NCBI GenBank assembly: GCA_047967505.1
Contig: CM106539.1
DNA from: Dipteris shenzhenensis
Lineage: Eukaryota; Polypodiophyta; Polypodiopsida; Gleicheniales
Direction: 5' to 3' (one strand)
DNA length: 64,000 nt
Positions within the stretch are counted from its first letter, which is position 1. Each line of letters starts with the position of its first letter. Positions 10,309-22,300 of this stretch are shown one piece after another. The notes beneath the pieces are model-generated. The model ran no database searches, was not told where the DNA came from, and saw nothing but the letters and a program-made list of their open reading frames with translations. The translations under genes were made by a program, and so were the position numbers.

Positions 10309-13300
10309 GTATCCATCACATCATTGATTGGAAAAGCAGTATTTCGCCAAAGGAAAATATGAAACAATAAGCTGGCCATTACACGTTTTTGGAACCCTCC
10401 TTGCTATGCTATTTTCCAGGTGTTTGATTTTGGTCTTATTCTTGCCTTCGTTGTGCATTTAGTTTCCAACTATTGTTGCAGAGGCTGTTGTCTCCAGAAT
10501 GATATTATTTGATCTAGTCATGATAGATATTGATCATGATATTGCATCCTACTTAGCTCTGATTTTGTGTAAGGTGGCATGGATACTACATGTTCAAAGA
10601 TAGGAATTAATGGAAAGACCTCTTGGGTTAATGTTCTCATCGGCATCCCTTTGGTTGATTGGGCCATTCTTGTTTATTGGTGACAGCTCGTTGATGGAGA
10701 TCAGTCGGGCCTCAGCTTCAGCATAAGCAAAGCTCGCACTGAAGCTGATGAAACACATCAAGAATTTCTTGCTGAGGTTGATCTTGCTGCTGCTGCAGAA
10801 GAAAAAGAATTGCACTCATTTGAAATTGATCCTGCACAGGTTTGTGTTTCAAGTTGAACGAGTATTTCTGCACAGATGAGCAACTGTGAACGTGGAAAGT
10901 AATAATGTTGAGGTCAAAACATAAACACCTTTATATATGCGCATGCTTGCAATTATCCAAGCATGTATAAAGCACACACTTCCAAGCACGCAACCCAGTC
11001 CACACACATTCATTTATTCAGCAAAAGTGTGTACATAATAAAAAAGTTCAGGCATGCTGTTACATACGTGTCGATTTACAGAGCCACTTATATATACTTC
11101 CATCCATTAGCAAAGAAGTTCACATATGTTTCATGAATGGCGATGTATTCCTTTTCAACCTTTGGACACTTGTGAAAGAGTATGCCCTTTTTGTTGGATG
11201 TTGAGTAATGTGGTGTGAACACCCCTTGGGGCACTTTTTACCTCTAATTAGGAGGGTTTTTCCCCTAAGGGTTAGTTCTTTCTATGACCTCATTTTGGAG
11301 TTGTACTGGACAACCTTTTGACATTTCATAATGCATTGACAAGCTTCCTTCTTGCTCGTGTGTGTGCATCTGCTTCTTCGATTCTAATATTGGGAGTGTA
11401 AATCATGGTTGTTAAGACACTCGCGTCTTCCTTTAAAATTGTGAGTCGTGACTTGCAAGCTCTTGAGTCATGACTTTTTAACTTGCAAGCTCTTGAGTTG
11501 TGAGTCTTAACTTTAACTTCTAAGTCTAGAGTGACAAGTCATGACTCTTAACTACATTGTATGAGTGCATTGTTACTTGTTGCCTTGTTTGATTGTAGCT
11601 TATTGTACTTCTAGAGTCTAGCAACTAGCTAATGCTAGCAAGTTGTACACACTTGTATACATATATTAGTTAAATATTTATTATTACAACCACAATGACA
11701 TGTCTTATCTTTAAGACACTTTAGACACTCGTGTCTGAAGTGTGTCTGACGTGTCGTGTCTTAACGTGTCTTACACAACCATGGTGTAAATGCATTGAAT
11801 AAATATCGAATCCTTTCATGTTGCTTCTAGCAGACTATAAAAGAGCAAGGAATTGAGAAAATTCATATCCCCTCTAATGTACATCTCCTTTCACGTATAT
11901 AGCTAGAAGTAATAGATTTACACAAGTGCATGCATTGCAATATAAGAGATTGATTGCCTTGACAGCGCAAAGCTGTAAACGAGTAGGTTGCAACGTTAGG
12001 CTATAAGCAAGGAGAATGCTGGCTGGAGTCCAACTAGTAGCGTGTTGGAGTGCAGTTTGGATAGCGACATGGTGAAACAATACTTCTACTAAAGATTGCT
12101 AGTGGTGACTAGTCTAGGGAAACTAAAGGACTAGATAGCAGGAATAATAGAAATACAAGAGAGAGATGTCACCAAATTGGTACGTCTCCCAAGGCATAAA
12201 GAGGAATCTTTATTGCATTGACGATGGTCAAGAAAGTTGACTTTGTTTTACTAGAAAGCTTTGTTTCACTTTTGCTTTGCATTAGTAAAAGAGAACTGTG
12301 GGGACTCCCACAAGGGACTAGGATTAACTAGGAATGTGTGCATTTCGCTAACCTCTAATGGGTTAAAGTGTTGGAACCTATTTGTGCAATGTGCAGGACC
12401 TAAGAGAGTGCAAAAAGGACCCAAGAGTGGGGAGAAAAGCACAAAAAACAGTCCCTACTTATGTCATTTCTATCACTGATGGACATATATATCTATCAAC
12501 GGATCTATTCAATGCTGGAATTCGACCAACAATCAATGTGGGGATCTCCTTATCTAGGGTAGGATCCGCCGCTTAGATCAAAAGCAAGTCCCACGAGGCC
12601 TAAAAGCATGGACAAGGGGATGCCTCTTTAAAAGGAGGGACAATGAGATAAAAAAGGCAACAAAAGCACCAGATTTAAAAAGAAAGCCTAAAAAGCTTGG
12701 TTTTTTGGGTAAAAGTAGTTTTTAGAAAGCAGGCCCTAGCTTTTTGCTAGGCCTAGTCTATAAAAAAAAGCCCCAGGCCTCCTAGATTCATTCAAGAGTT
12801 GTACTCAGCCTATTGCTCATTTATGAGCCAGTTGTACAAACTTTATTCTATTGCAATAAAGACCTTCGGGGGGGTCCAACCCTTATTTCTGGGCCCTAGT
12901 GTGTGTGTTTTCTATTCTTTCTCCCCCTCTCTCAGTTTGTTTTGCTTCCAAGAAGAAATCTATTGCAGCTCCTCGTCAGATGAAGCTATCAGATGCTGTT
13001 TTTCCTTGTTATTTATGAAATTTGAAATCTATCTTGGTGATTATTTGCTATGAATCGAAGATCCAAGCTGCATTTCTAGCAGGAGTAATTTGTTTTCAGG
13101 GCTTCAAGGTTGATTACCAGTTCGTTTTAGGGTTTCTGGTTCGGTTTCTGTGGTATCACAGCATAGGATTTTCACTTTCCTTGGTGGAAACAGTCTAAGG
13201 CTAGCACGCAGCTGTGAATCAAGGTGAGGCGCACCTGTTTTTGCATCAGTTCGAGTGCTGGAGGGTGAGGCACACTAATTGTGAACTTGAAAGGGCCCGT

Positions 13301-16300
13301 AGTACTTCATATTCAGCTTGGTATACAGCTTTACCTTCACTTTCTTGCTTTTGAGACGGGTCTTAAGAAAAGGCAGCAATACCCAGTCACCTTCCTTGAA
13401 GACCAGGCTCCTGCGATGCTTATCTGCAGCTCTTTTCTGCTTATCCTGGCTGCGTTGAAGGGCTTACTTAACCTTTTCATACGCTGTCCGCAAGTCTTCC
13501 ACATACTGATCAACCACAAATATCTTCTCTTTTGTATGCAAAATAGGAGGAACCTTTTTCCCACTTTCCACTATTTGAAATGGTGCCTTACTAGTGGAAG
13601 AATGCACTGTGTTGTTGTATGCATACTCAATCAGCGGCAAATACTGCTCCCATTTTGCTTTGTGCTTAGACACACACCTACGCAGCAAATCCAACGCTGT
13701 AGAATTCGCCTCTTGTGACTGGCCATGAGACTGTGGATGATATGGAGATGAAAACAGCAGTGAGGTACCCATGTTATCAAACAAACCTCTCCAAAACATA
13801 CTGGTCATCCGTGGATCTCTATCGCTCACGATAGACTCAGGCATTCCATGATACTTGAAAATACACTTCAAGAATTCTTTTGCCATTTGCTTGGTTGTAG
13901 TCTTCTTCCTCATTGGAATGAAGTGAGCTTGCTTGCTAAATCTGCAAATTATAGTCCATATGCCATCATGACCAGAAGGAGTGCGAGGGAGATAAAAAAC
14001 AAAATCCATAGCGATACTCTGCCATGGTCTATTTGGTATAGGAAAAGGCTGAAGTAAACCGGGCTGCTTCTGCCTGTCATACTACACCTCCAAACATAAG
14101 CCTCAACATCCTTCCGTAGAGAAGACCGATAGAAGTAGTGCTCCACTGCTTTGATTGTAGCCTCAATACCCCTATGTCTTGCATACGGTGGGGCCTGTCA
14201 TTGGCTCGGAAGAGGATTGGGGCACTGGATGTGATACTCTCTTCTGGGGAAGCAGTGGCAAGCCTTGGACTCAGTGATGGCTTTGATTGGTGTGGATGTA
14301 TTGCTTGGCATGATGTTGGGTTATTCTACTTGTGATATGCTTGGCTACTGAAGGGAACCAAGAGGATAGCCTTTGTCACCACCAATTGAGCTGTATTGTT
14401 TGACTCCGAGTTGGCAGCCTTCTTCTTCTATCAGTCTTCTTCTTTTAGCAATCCTTCACAAAATGTCTTGGCACATCATAGTATAAGCACTTCTTCTCTT
14501 TCTTTCTCTTCTTCTTGTTGTCTTCATCTGAAGAGTCCGCTCCGTTGTCAGATTTGGGCTTGCCTTTGCCAAGCTTACCCTTGCCCTTGGCTTTGCTCTA
14601 TAAAGAAAATACTTGGAGACAAATAAAACAATACTGAAGACAATCAATGGCTGAAGAAGATATATATATCACAAACGGAACTTAGTACAAGTGAAGAGAA
14701 GCTCTGGAGGAAACAAACTTCAGTCCTGACAACTGTAGTGGACTTCTGCACTAGCTCCACAAGTTGGAACTGAACCAAATCTGAGACAGCAAACTGATGA
14801 AGGGGTTGCTGCAGATTTGGAATAGAAAGAACAGAATCTGGAGCGGAAGTTGGAGGTAGATCTGGAGCAGAAGTTGAGGGCAGATCTTGGAGCAGAAGTT
14901 GGAGCTGATCTGATGCAGAAAGGAGAGCAGAACTGAAGCAGAAAGGAAGGCTGTTCTGGAGCAGAAAAGTGGGCAGATCTGGAGCTGAAAAAGGGAACAG
15001 ATCTGGAGCAGAAAGGAGGACAGATCTGAGCAGAAAGGAGGGGCAGATCTGGGGCAGAAAAGAGGGCAGATCTGTAGCTGTAAAAGGGGACAGATCTGGA
15101 GCAGAAAGGAGGACAGATCTGAGCAGAAAGAAGGGGCAGATCTGGGGCAGAAAAGAGGGCAGCAGAGGAGGCAGCCAGGAGGCAGAAGTTGAGGCAGCAG
15201 AGGAGGCAGCCAGGAGGCAGAAGTGGCTCAGGGTGTGCAGGAACCTCTGGAGCTGGAGGAGAGATGATTTATAAATACCTAGCCCCCCCCCCCCCTTTAA
15301 ATAGGAAGGGGCAGAAAAAGTCGGTCAACCAGCAGGTTGACCGACCTGGTCAGATTTGACCGACCAGGTCAATCTGGTCGGCCAGATCTGGTCAGACCAG
15401 AAAAAAACATTTTTTTAAATAATTTTTTATTTTGTTTCTCCTCTGCACCGGGGCTTTTGACATTTCTTTGGTTGTGGTTTTTGCCTCCGATTCGAGGTTT
15501 CTTTGACAGGATTTGGAGAGGCACCAGTGGTGTTTGTACCTGTTTATCTGGTCCTGGAGAATTGGAGATTGCCTGGCTTAACACCCCCTCTCAATGTCCA
15601 ATGCAGACAGGAGAAGCAAAGAGGTGTTCCATGAGTGATCTATCATCTTCATCAGCCTTTTTTTTTTTTGGGGTTTTCATTTAGATGGAGATGCCTACAG
15701 AGTAGATTATCATCTTCACTAAATGCCCAGATGATGGTACAAAAAAGAAAGACTTGAAGGAGTGCCCTCGCAGGGGATTTGTTCACTTCCTTAAGTACAC
15801 AAAGAGAAAAAAAAACTGTTAAAGAGGAGGAGGTAAACCAATCCCCAACCGTGGGCAGAGATGCTCAAGAGTAGGGCGATTAACCGGCTTGGTAAGAATA
15901 TCAGCATGATTATCGGCAGCTGGAACATAGATCAACCGAATAGTACCTAATTCCACTTGCTCGCGAGTAAAATGAAAGTGAACACCGACATGTTTGGTGC
16001 GGTTGGAAAAAATGGGATTGCCTGCGAGAGCAATGGCACTTTTGTTGTCGACGTAGAGGATCGTGGGTTCAGTACAAGGAAAGTGTAATTCTGCCAAAAA
16101 CTGTCAGAGATATATGGCCTCTGTGGTACAATCATACAAGGCCCGGTATTCAGCCTCAGTAGAAGAACCAGCAACAGTCTCTTGTTTACGGCTAGACCAA
16201 GAAACAGGTACCGAGTCAAACGAGAAAATATAGCCGCCATGAGAACGACGATTGTCCGGGTCACCAGTCCAGTCGGAATCAGTGTATCCCTGTAGGGTTA

Positions 16301-19300
16301 GTCCTGGTCTGAAATGTAAACCATAAGAGTAAGTACCACGAATGAACCGCAAGATACGAATACATGCATGCCAATGAGTGAGCTTGGGTTCATTAAAATA
16401 CTGACTGAGAATAGAGACGGAGTAAGCAAGATCAGGACGAGTGTGAAGGAGCCAGAGGAGTTTGCCAACAACCTGACGATAGAGATGTTCATCAAAGGGA
16501 GGAGACTCCAAGTCTTTTGAGAGCTTTACGGTGGGATCTAAGGGAGTGGCAGCCAGCTTAGGCTCATGAGGAATGATTTGATCAAGGAGTTGAAGAGCAT
16601 ATTTCTGTTGAGAAACAAAAGTACCACCAGAATGTTGTACAACTTCCATGCCTAAGAAATAGGAGAGCCGACCAAGATCAGTCATTTCAAAAGTGATGCT
16701 GAGTTGAGTTTTAATGTACTGAAGTGTAGTGGGAGTGGAGCCTAAAAGCAAAAGATCATCGACATAGAGTAAAATAAAGCAGACCCCCTCTGACGAATGA
16801 TGGATATATAAATTTGGATCAAAGGGAGTAGAATGAAAACCATTAGTTTTGAGGAAGGTGTCTATCCGGTGGAACCATGATCGAGGTGCTTGTTTGAGAC
16901 CATAAAGAGCTTTGCGGAGACGGAAAACCTTATTTTCATGGCCAGGAGGAGAAAAACCTGGTGGGGGAGTCACATAGACTTCTTCATCAAGGTAGCCATT
17001 GAGAAAGGCACTCTTGACATCCATTTGATAGATAGTCCAGTGGTGAAGAGCAGCTAAGGCAAGAAGAAGACGAAAGGAAGTTAACCGAGCAGTAGGGGCA
17101 AAGGTTTCCTCATAATCGATACCATGTTTTTGGCGGAATCCTTGCACGACTAAGCGGGCTTTGTATTTGTCCAGGGTGCCATCGGCTTTGAGTTTTGTTC
17201 GGAAGATCCACTTGGTTCCGATGACCTTTTTGTGAGTGGGTCGATTGACCAAGATCCAGGTCTGATTGCGATCAATACTTTCAAGCTCCTGTTCCATAGC
17301 ACGATGCCACGCAGGATTTTTAACTGCTTCCTGCCAAGTGGCAGGTTCAGAATGGATGATATAGGCCGTGGTAAAAAAAGAGGCAGTGGCAGTAGAAGAA
17401 GTTATTCGAGTAGAGCGGCGAGGACCAGAAGGAGGAAGTTCGACAGGAATAATCCCGGAATCCTTCATAGTTTGACGATACCAGCGTGGCAGTGGGTCGT
17501 GAGGAGAAGCAATGGGTGGGGGGAGAGATGTTTCGGGAGGAGAGGAAGGAATTTCGGGTGGAGAATTGTCGGAGGGAACTGGAGTGGAGACGTCATCAGT
17601 AGAGAGAATAGAGGAATTTTTAAGCACTGCTCTTTCATCGAAGGCCACATCTCGGCGAACCAAAACTTTGTTTGTACGAGGATCAACTAATCGATAAGCT
17701 TTGGCTTCTGCCGAGTAGCCAACTAGAAGAAAAAGTTCAGCACGAGGTTCGAGTTTACCGCGAGTATCATTGGGAGTATGAGTGTACGCGCGGCAACCAA
17801 AGATTCGAAGATGAGAAATAGAAGGACAATAGCCATAAAAGGCCTCAAAAGGCGTCATGTTCAGGATGGGTTGAGTAGGATAGCGATTAAGGATATAGAC
17901 AGAAGTATTGACGGCTTCGGGCCAGAGACGTTTAGGCAACTCGGCTGCAAAAAGCATGGAACGGGCCATGTTCATGACAGTACGTTGTCACCGTTCGACA
18001 CGAGCATTTTGGGAAGGCAAATTTGGAGATGTAAGATGGCGTTGGATACCATGCTCTTGAAGGAATTGAGTGAATTCATCGGAAATGAATTCACCACCAT
18101 TATCACTACAAGCAATCCCAATAGACTTGCCTGTTTGGTTCATAACCAAGCGAGCCCAAGTAGCAAAGAAAGAAAAAGTGTCCGATTTCTCTTTCATGAA
18201 AAACACCCATTGATAGCGAGAGTAATCATCCACAATTAAGAAGAAATAATGTGAACCATTGAGGGAAGGAACAGGAGATTTGCCACTAATATCGAGATGA
18301 ATTAGACGCAAAATCTCACTGGCTCGAGAAGTGGAATGAGAAGGAAAAGGAGTGCGGCTTTGTTTACCTAATTGACAGGGATGACAAATATCTTTAGCGC
18401 GCGATAATTTAGGTAGGCCATCAACTAGATGATCCCGAGACATTTCATATAAAGAGTCATAGGACAAATGTCCCAGACGATAATGCCATAATCGTTCTGT
18501 GTCAGTTGGATCTTTTAGGGTAGCATTACCGTAAAGCCGATGAAACTCAGAACCGCAAGTAGAGGGAGTCGCAAGAAATTGATTTATAAAGTACAAACCA
18601 TTAGGTTGAGCATCACCTCGAGCTAGAAGGAGTCCCGAGGACTCATCTATGATGTCAACATGCATCTTTGTAAATAGCACTGTGCGACCAAGGAGGCAAA
18701 GTTGATGAACAGAAAGAAGATTGACCCCTAATTGGGGCACATAAAACACTTGATCCAATTGAGCAAGTTTGGGACCTTTGTCAGTATCAAAAGTTATTGA
18801 ACCAACACCATGAATAGTAGCAACAGAGTTATTGCCACAACGAACTCCCCCTGTTGCCGGTTGGCGAGAAATGAAGAGATCAGGATGAGAGGTCATATGA
18901 TGAGTGGCTCCACTATCCACAATCCAAGAAGATTTAGAGTCACATGAAAGAGTATGAAAAGCTGACCCAGATAAGGAAGAGGAGGAGTCAAGCTCGGTGA
19001 TATGGATCAAGGCTTGAGAAGTGAAGTCTAGAGAATCTCCGGTGGACCAGTCAGACAGACCTTCAGGAGTTATAAAGGGAGGAGAAGGAGTGAAGTGATT
19101 AGTGACATGGCCCTGGGGTCTCCAGAGACCAGTGTTCGAAGGAGGAGGAGGAGGACCACCCCTAGGACGCCAACGAGGTGGCTGAGGAGTCGTGGTAGGG
19201 GGCTGTGGAGTCCAACGGGGTGGTTGAGGAGTCGTGGTAGGGAGCTGAGGAGTCCAACGGGGTGGTTGAGGAGCCATGGTGGGAGGCTGAGGAAGAAGGC

Positions 19301-22300
19301 CTTTGGCTTTGGAGCGACATTCATCGTCAATATGCCCAACTCTCTGGCAATGCTGACAAAACCTATTCTTTTTGGGAAGGGAGTGCCAAGCGGGTTTACT
19401 ACTAGAGGGGTTAGGAGTAGGAGAGGGCTTTCCGGAGCTAGGTTGATCTTTTGGAATCCCGGAGAGAAGAGCCCCCTCTGAAGCAGGAATGCTATGTTTT
19501 TGGTGGACCTGAGAGTAAAGACGAGCATAACGCAAAAGTTGACATTCAAACTCATCAAAAGTAGGAAGAGAAGGTTGAGAAATGATTTGTTGCATAAAAC
19601 TGAAATACTTGGGCGGAAGTTTATTTAAAAAGAAAGTAACTTGGTCATCCTCGGATTTGGGAGGACCAGTTGTGGCAAATTCAGCAACTAACCGCCGGTA
19701 ATCGGCTAGTTTAACCTTGAGATCATCGTCAGCAAGAATCTGGAATTGTTGGAGATCATGGTCAAGATTGATACGACGAGTACGATCTCGAGCTGCATAG
19801 CGGTCAGTGAGATGTGCCCATCGCTCAGAGGCAAGATCAAAATGCTGTAATTGAGAGTGAAATTCAGGTAAAAGACCTTGCATAATTTCAACAATGGCAG
19901 TGGCATTACGATGTCACCACGAACGAACTACCTGAGGAGGATAAACATGAGGATCAGGTGGCGATTCGGTACCTTGAACGAGTTCCCATAGGTCTTGAGA
20001 ATCAAGCACATGGCGCATAAGATTTGACCATGTGGTATAATTAGACCCGTTAAAACGAGTCATATCAGTGAAAGCATGTTTAGCTGTTGCAGAGACAAGG
20101 TGAGGGGAAGAAATAGAATGATAGGGAGAAGCAACCGGTGGAGGCAGAAGAGAATTGGGAATAGTAGCAGAGTGAGAAGAAGGGAGAGGTGGCATCACCG
20201 GAGGAATAAAGGAATTTGAAAAAGGTCCTGAGGGGGAGGGATGAATATGAGAGGCGGGATAAGACATGAGAGGTGAAAAAGAGGCAGCGGGAGAGATAGA
20301 GGGAAATAAACTATAGGAATCCAGTGGCATGGGAGAAGGAGGAGGATGAGAAACCAATGGAGGAAAGATGGCAGCGGAAGAGATGAGAGGGAAGGGAGGG
20401 AGGGAGGGATGTGAACCGAAAGCAAACTCATTGTTAGACGCATTTCTCCCTTCTCGTCTGCGAGTGTTCACATGCATGTATGGATCTGTGTCCTCGTGAT
20501 TACTTGTTCCTATGCCTTGCATAACAGAAGGAGTTGCACTAAGGGAATAGGGCATCATACCTTGCACTGATTCTTGTGGAATAGGCACTGTCGAATAATC
20601 CAATGTTCTCATGCCGGCCTGTCCTCTTTCGTCAGGGGATACTTGTTCTTCGTTGGCACCGAACTTGAGATGTTGCTCGGCTTCTTCTGAGTTGAATAGA
20701 GGTCCTTGTTGACGTATTGGAGAGAACCGTGGAGAGGTAGAGGCACGAGGTGTGCGGGTACCTGCTTCAAGTTCCTTCCATTTCTGGAATTCAGCAAATT
20801 CTTTAAAGAGTTTGGAGAGGTATTCATCACCTTCAATCCTAGCAGACTCTCTCTCGACATATGTCGAAGGTGATGGTTGAATAGAGGTTGATTCAGGCTG
20901 AGATCGCTTCGGAGAAGAGGGAGAAGACATCTTCAGGTGATGATTTATCTTCCAAGCTTTCCAGATCAAGGCTCAGGTGTCGATTGGCACACCTGGCTCT
21001 GATACCATATAAAGAAAATACTTGGAGACAAATAAAACAATACTGAAGACAATCAATGGCTGAAGAAGATATATATATCACAAACGGAACTTAGTACAAG
21101 TGAAGAGAAGCTCTGGAGGAAACAAACTTCAGTCCTGACAACTGTAGTGGACTTCTGCACCAGCTCCACAAGTTGGAACTGAACCAAATCTGAGACAGCA
21201 AACTGATGAAGGGGTTGCTGCAGATTTGGAATAGAAAGAACAGAATCTGGAGCGGAAGTTGGAGGTAGATCTGGAGCAGAAGTTGAGGGCAGATCTTGGA
21301 GCAGAAGTTGGAGCTGATCTGATGCAGAAAGGAGAGCAGAACTGAAGCAGAAAGGAAGGCTGTTCTGGAGCAGAAAAGTGGGCAGATCTGGAGCTGAAAA
21401 AGGGAACAGATCTGGAGCAGAAAGGAGGACAGATCTGAGCAGAAAGGAGGGGCAGATCTGGGGCAGAAAAGAGGGCAGATCTGTAGCTGTAAAAGGGGAC
21501 AGATCTGGAGCAGAAAGGAGGACAGATACCATATAAAGAAAATACTTGGAGACAAATAAAACAATACTGAAGACAATCAATGGCTGAAGAAGATATATAT
21601 ATCACAAACGGAACTTAGTACAAGTGAAGAGAAGCTCTGGAGGAAACAAACTTCAGTCCTGACAACTGTAGTGGACTTCTGCACTAGCTCCACAAGTTGG
21701 AACTGAACCAAATCTGAGACAGCAAACTGATGAAGGGGTTGCTGCAGATTTGGAATAGAAAGAACAGAATCTGGAGCGGAAGTTGGAGGTAGATCTGGAG
21801 CAGAAGTTGAGGGCAGATCTTGGAGCAGAAGTTGGAGCTGATCTGATGCAGAAAGGAGAGCAGAACTGAAGCAGAAAGGAAGGCTGTTCTGGAGCAGAAA
21901 AGTGGGCAGATCTGGAGCTGAAAAAGGGAACAGATCTGGAGCAGAAAGGAGGACAGATCTGAGCAGAAAGGAGGGGCAGATCTGGGGCAGAAAAGAGGGC
22001 AGATCTGTAGCTGTGAAAGGGGACAGATCTGGAGCAGAAAGGAGGACAGATCTGAGCAGAAAGAAGGGGCAGATCTGGGGCAGAAAAGAGGGCAGCAGAG
22101 GAGGCAGCCAGGAGGCAGAAGTTGAGGCAGCAGAGGAGGCAGCCAGGAGGCAGAAGTGGCTCAGGGTGTGCAGGAACCTCTGGAGCTGGAGGAGAGATGA
22201 TTTATAAATACCTAGCCCCCCCCCCCCCTTTAAATAGGAAGGGGCAGAAAAAGTCGGTCAACCAGCAGGTTGACCGACCTGGTCAGATTTGACCGACCAG

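Larger units (their letters stand above)
14599..15583 (-). repeat. 3' LTR of young copia
   Basis: 985 bp. In sense direction it holds a GGTC/GACC hairpin cluster, a G tract, a TATTTATAAA box (about 15270-15280), and a minisatellite built on AGATCTGGAGCAGAAAGGAG (about 14820-15170). At least two substitutions separate it from the 5' LTR, for example at the CACCAGTGG region and at TGTAAAAGGGG versus TGTGAAAGGGG. Confidence 0.95.

Noticed and set aside
14969-15274. ORF rich in [15 protein letters not shown] repeats, duplicated at 21902-22207
   Set aside because: It is the LTR minisatellite read antisense to the element; present only because it lies in the LTRs.
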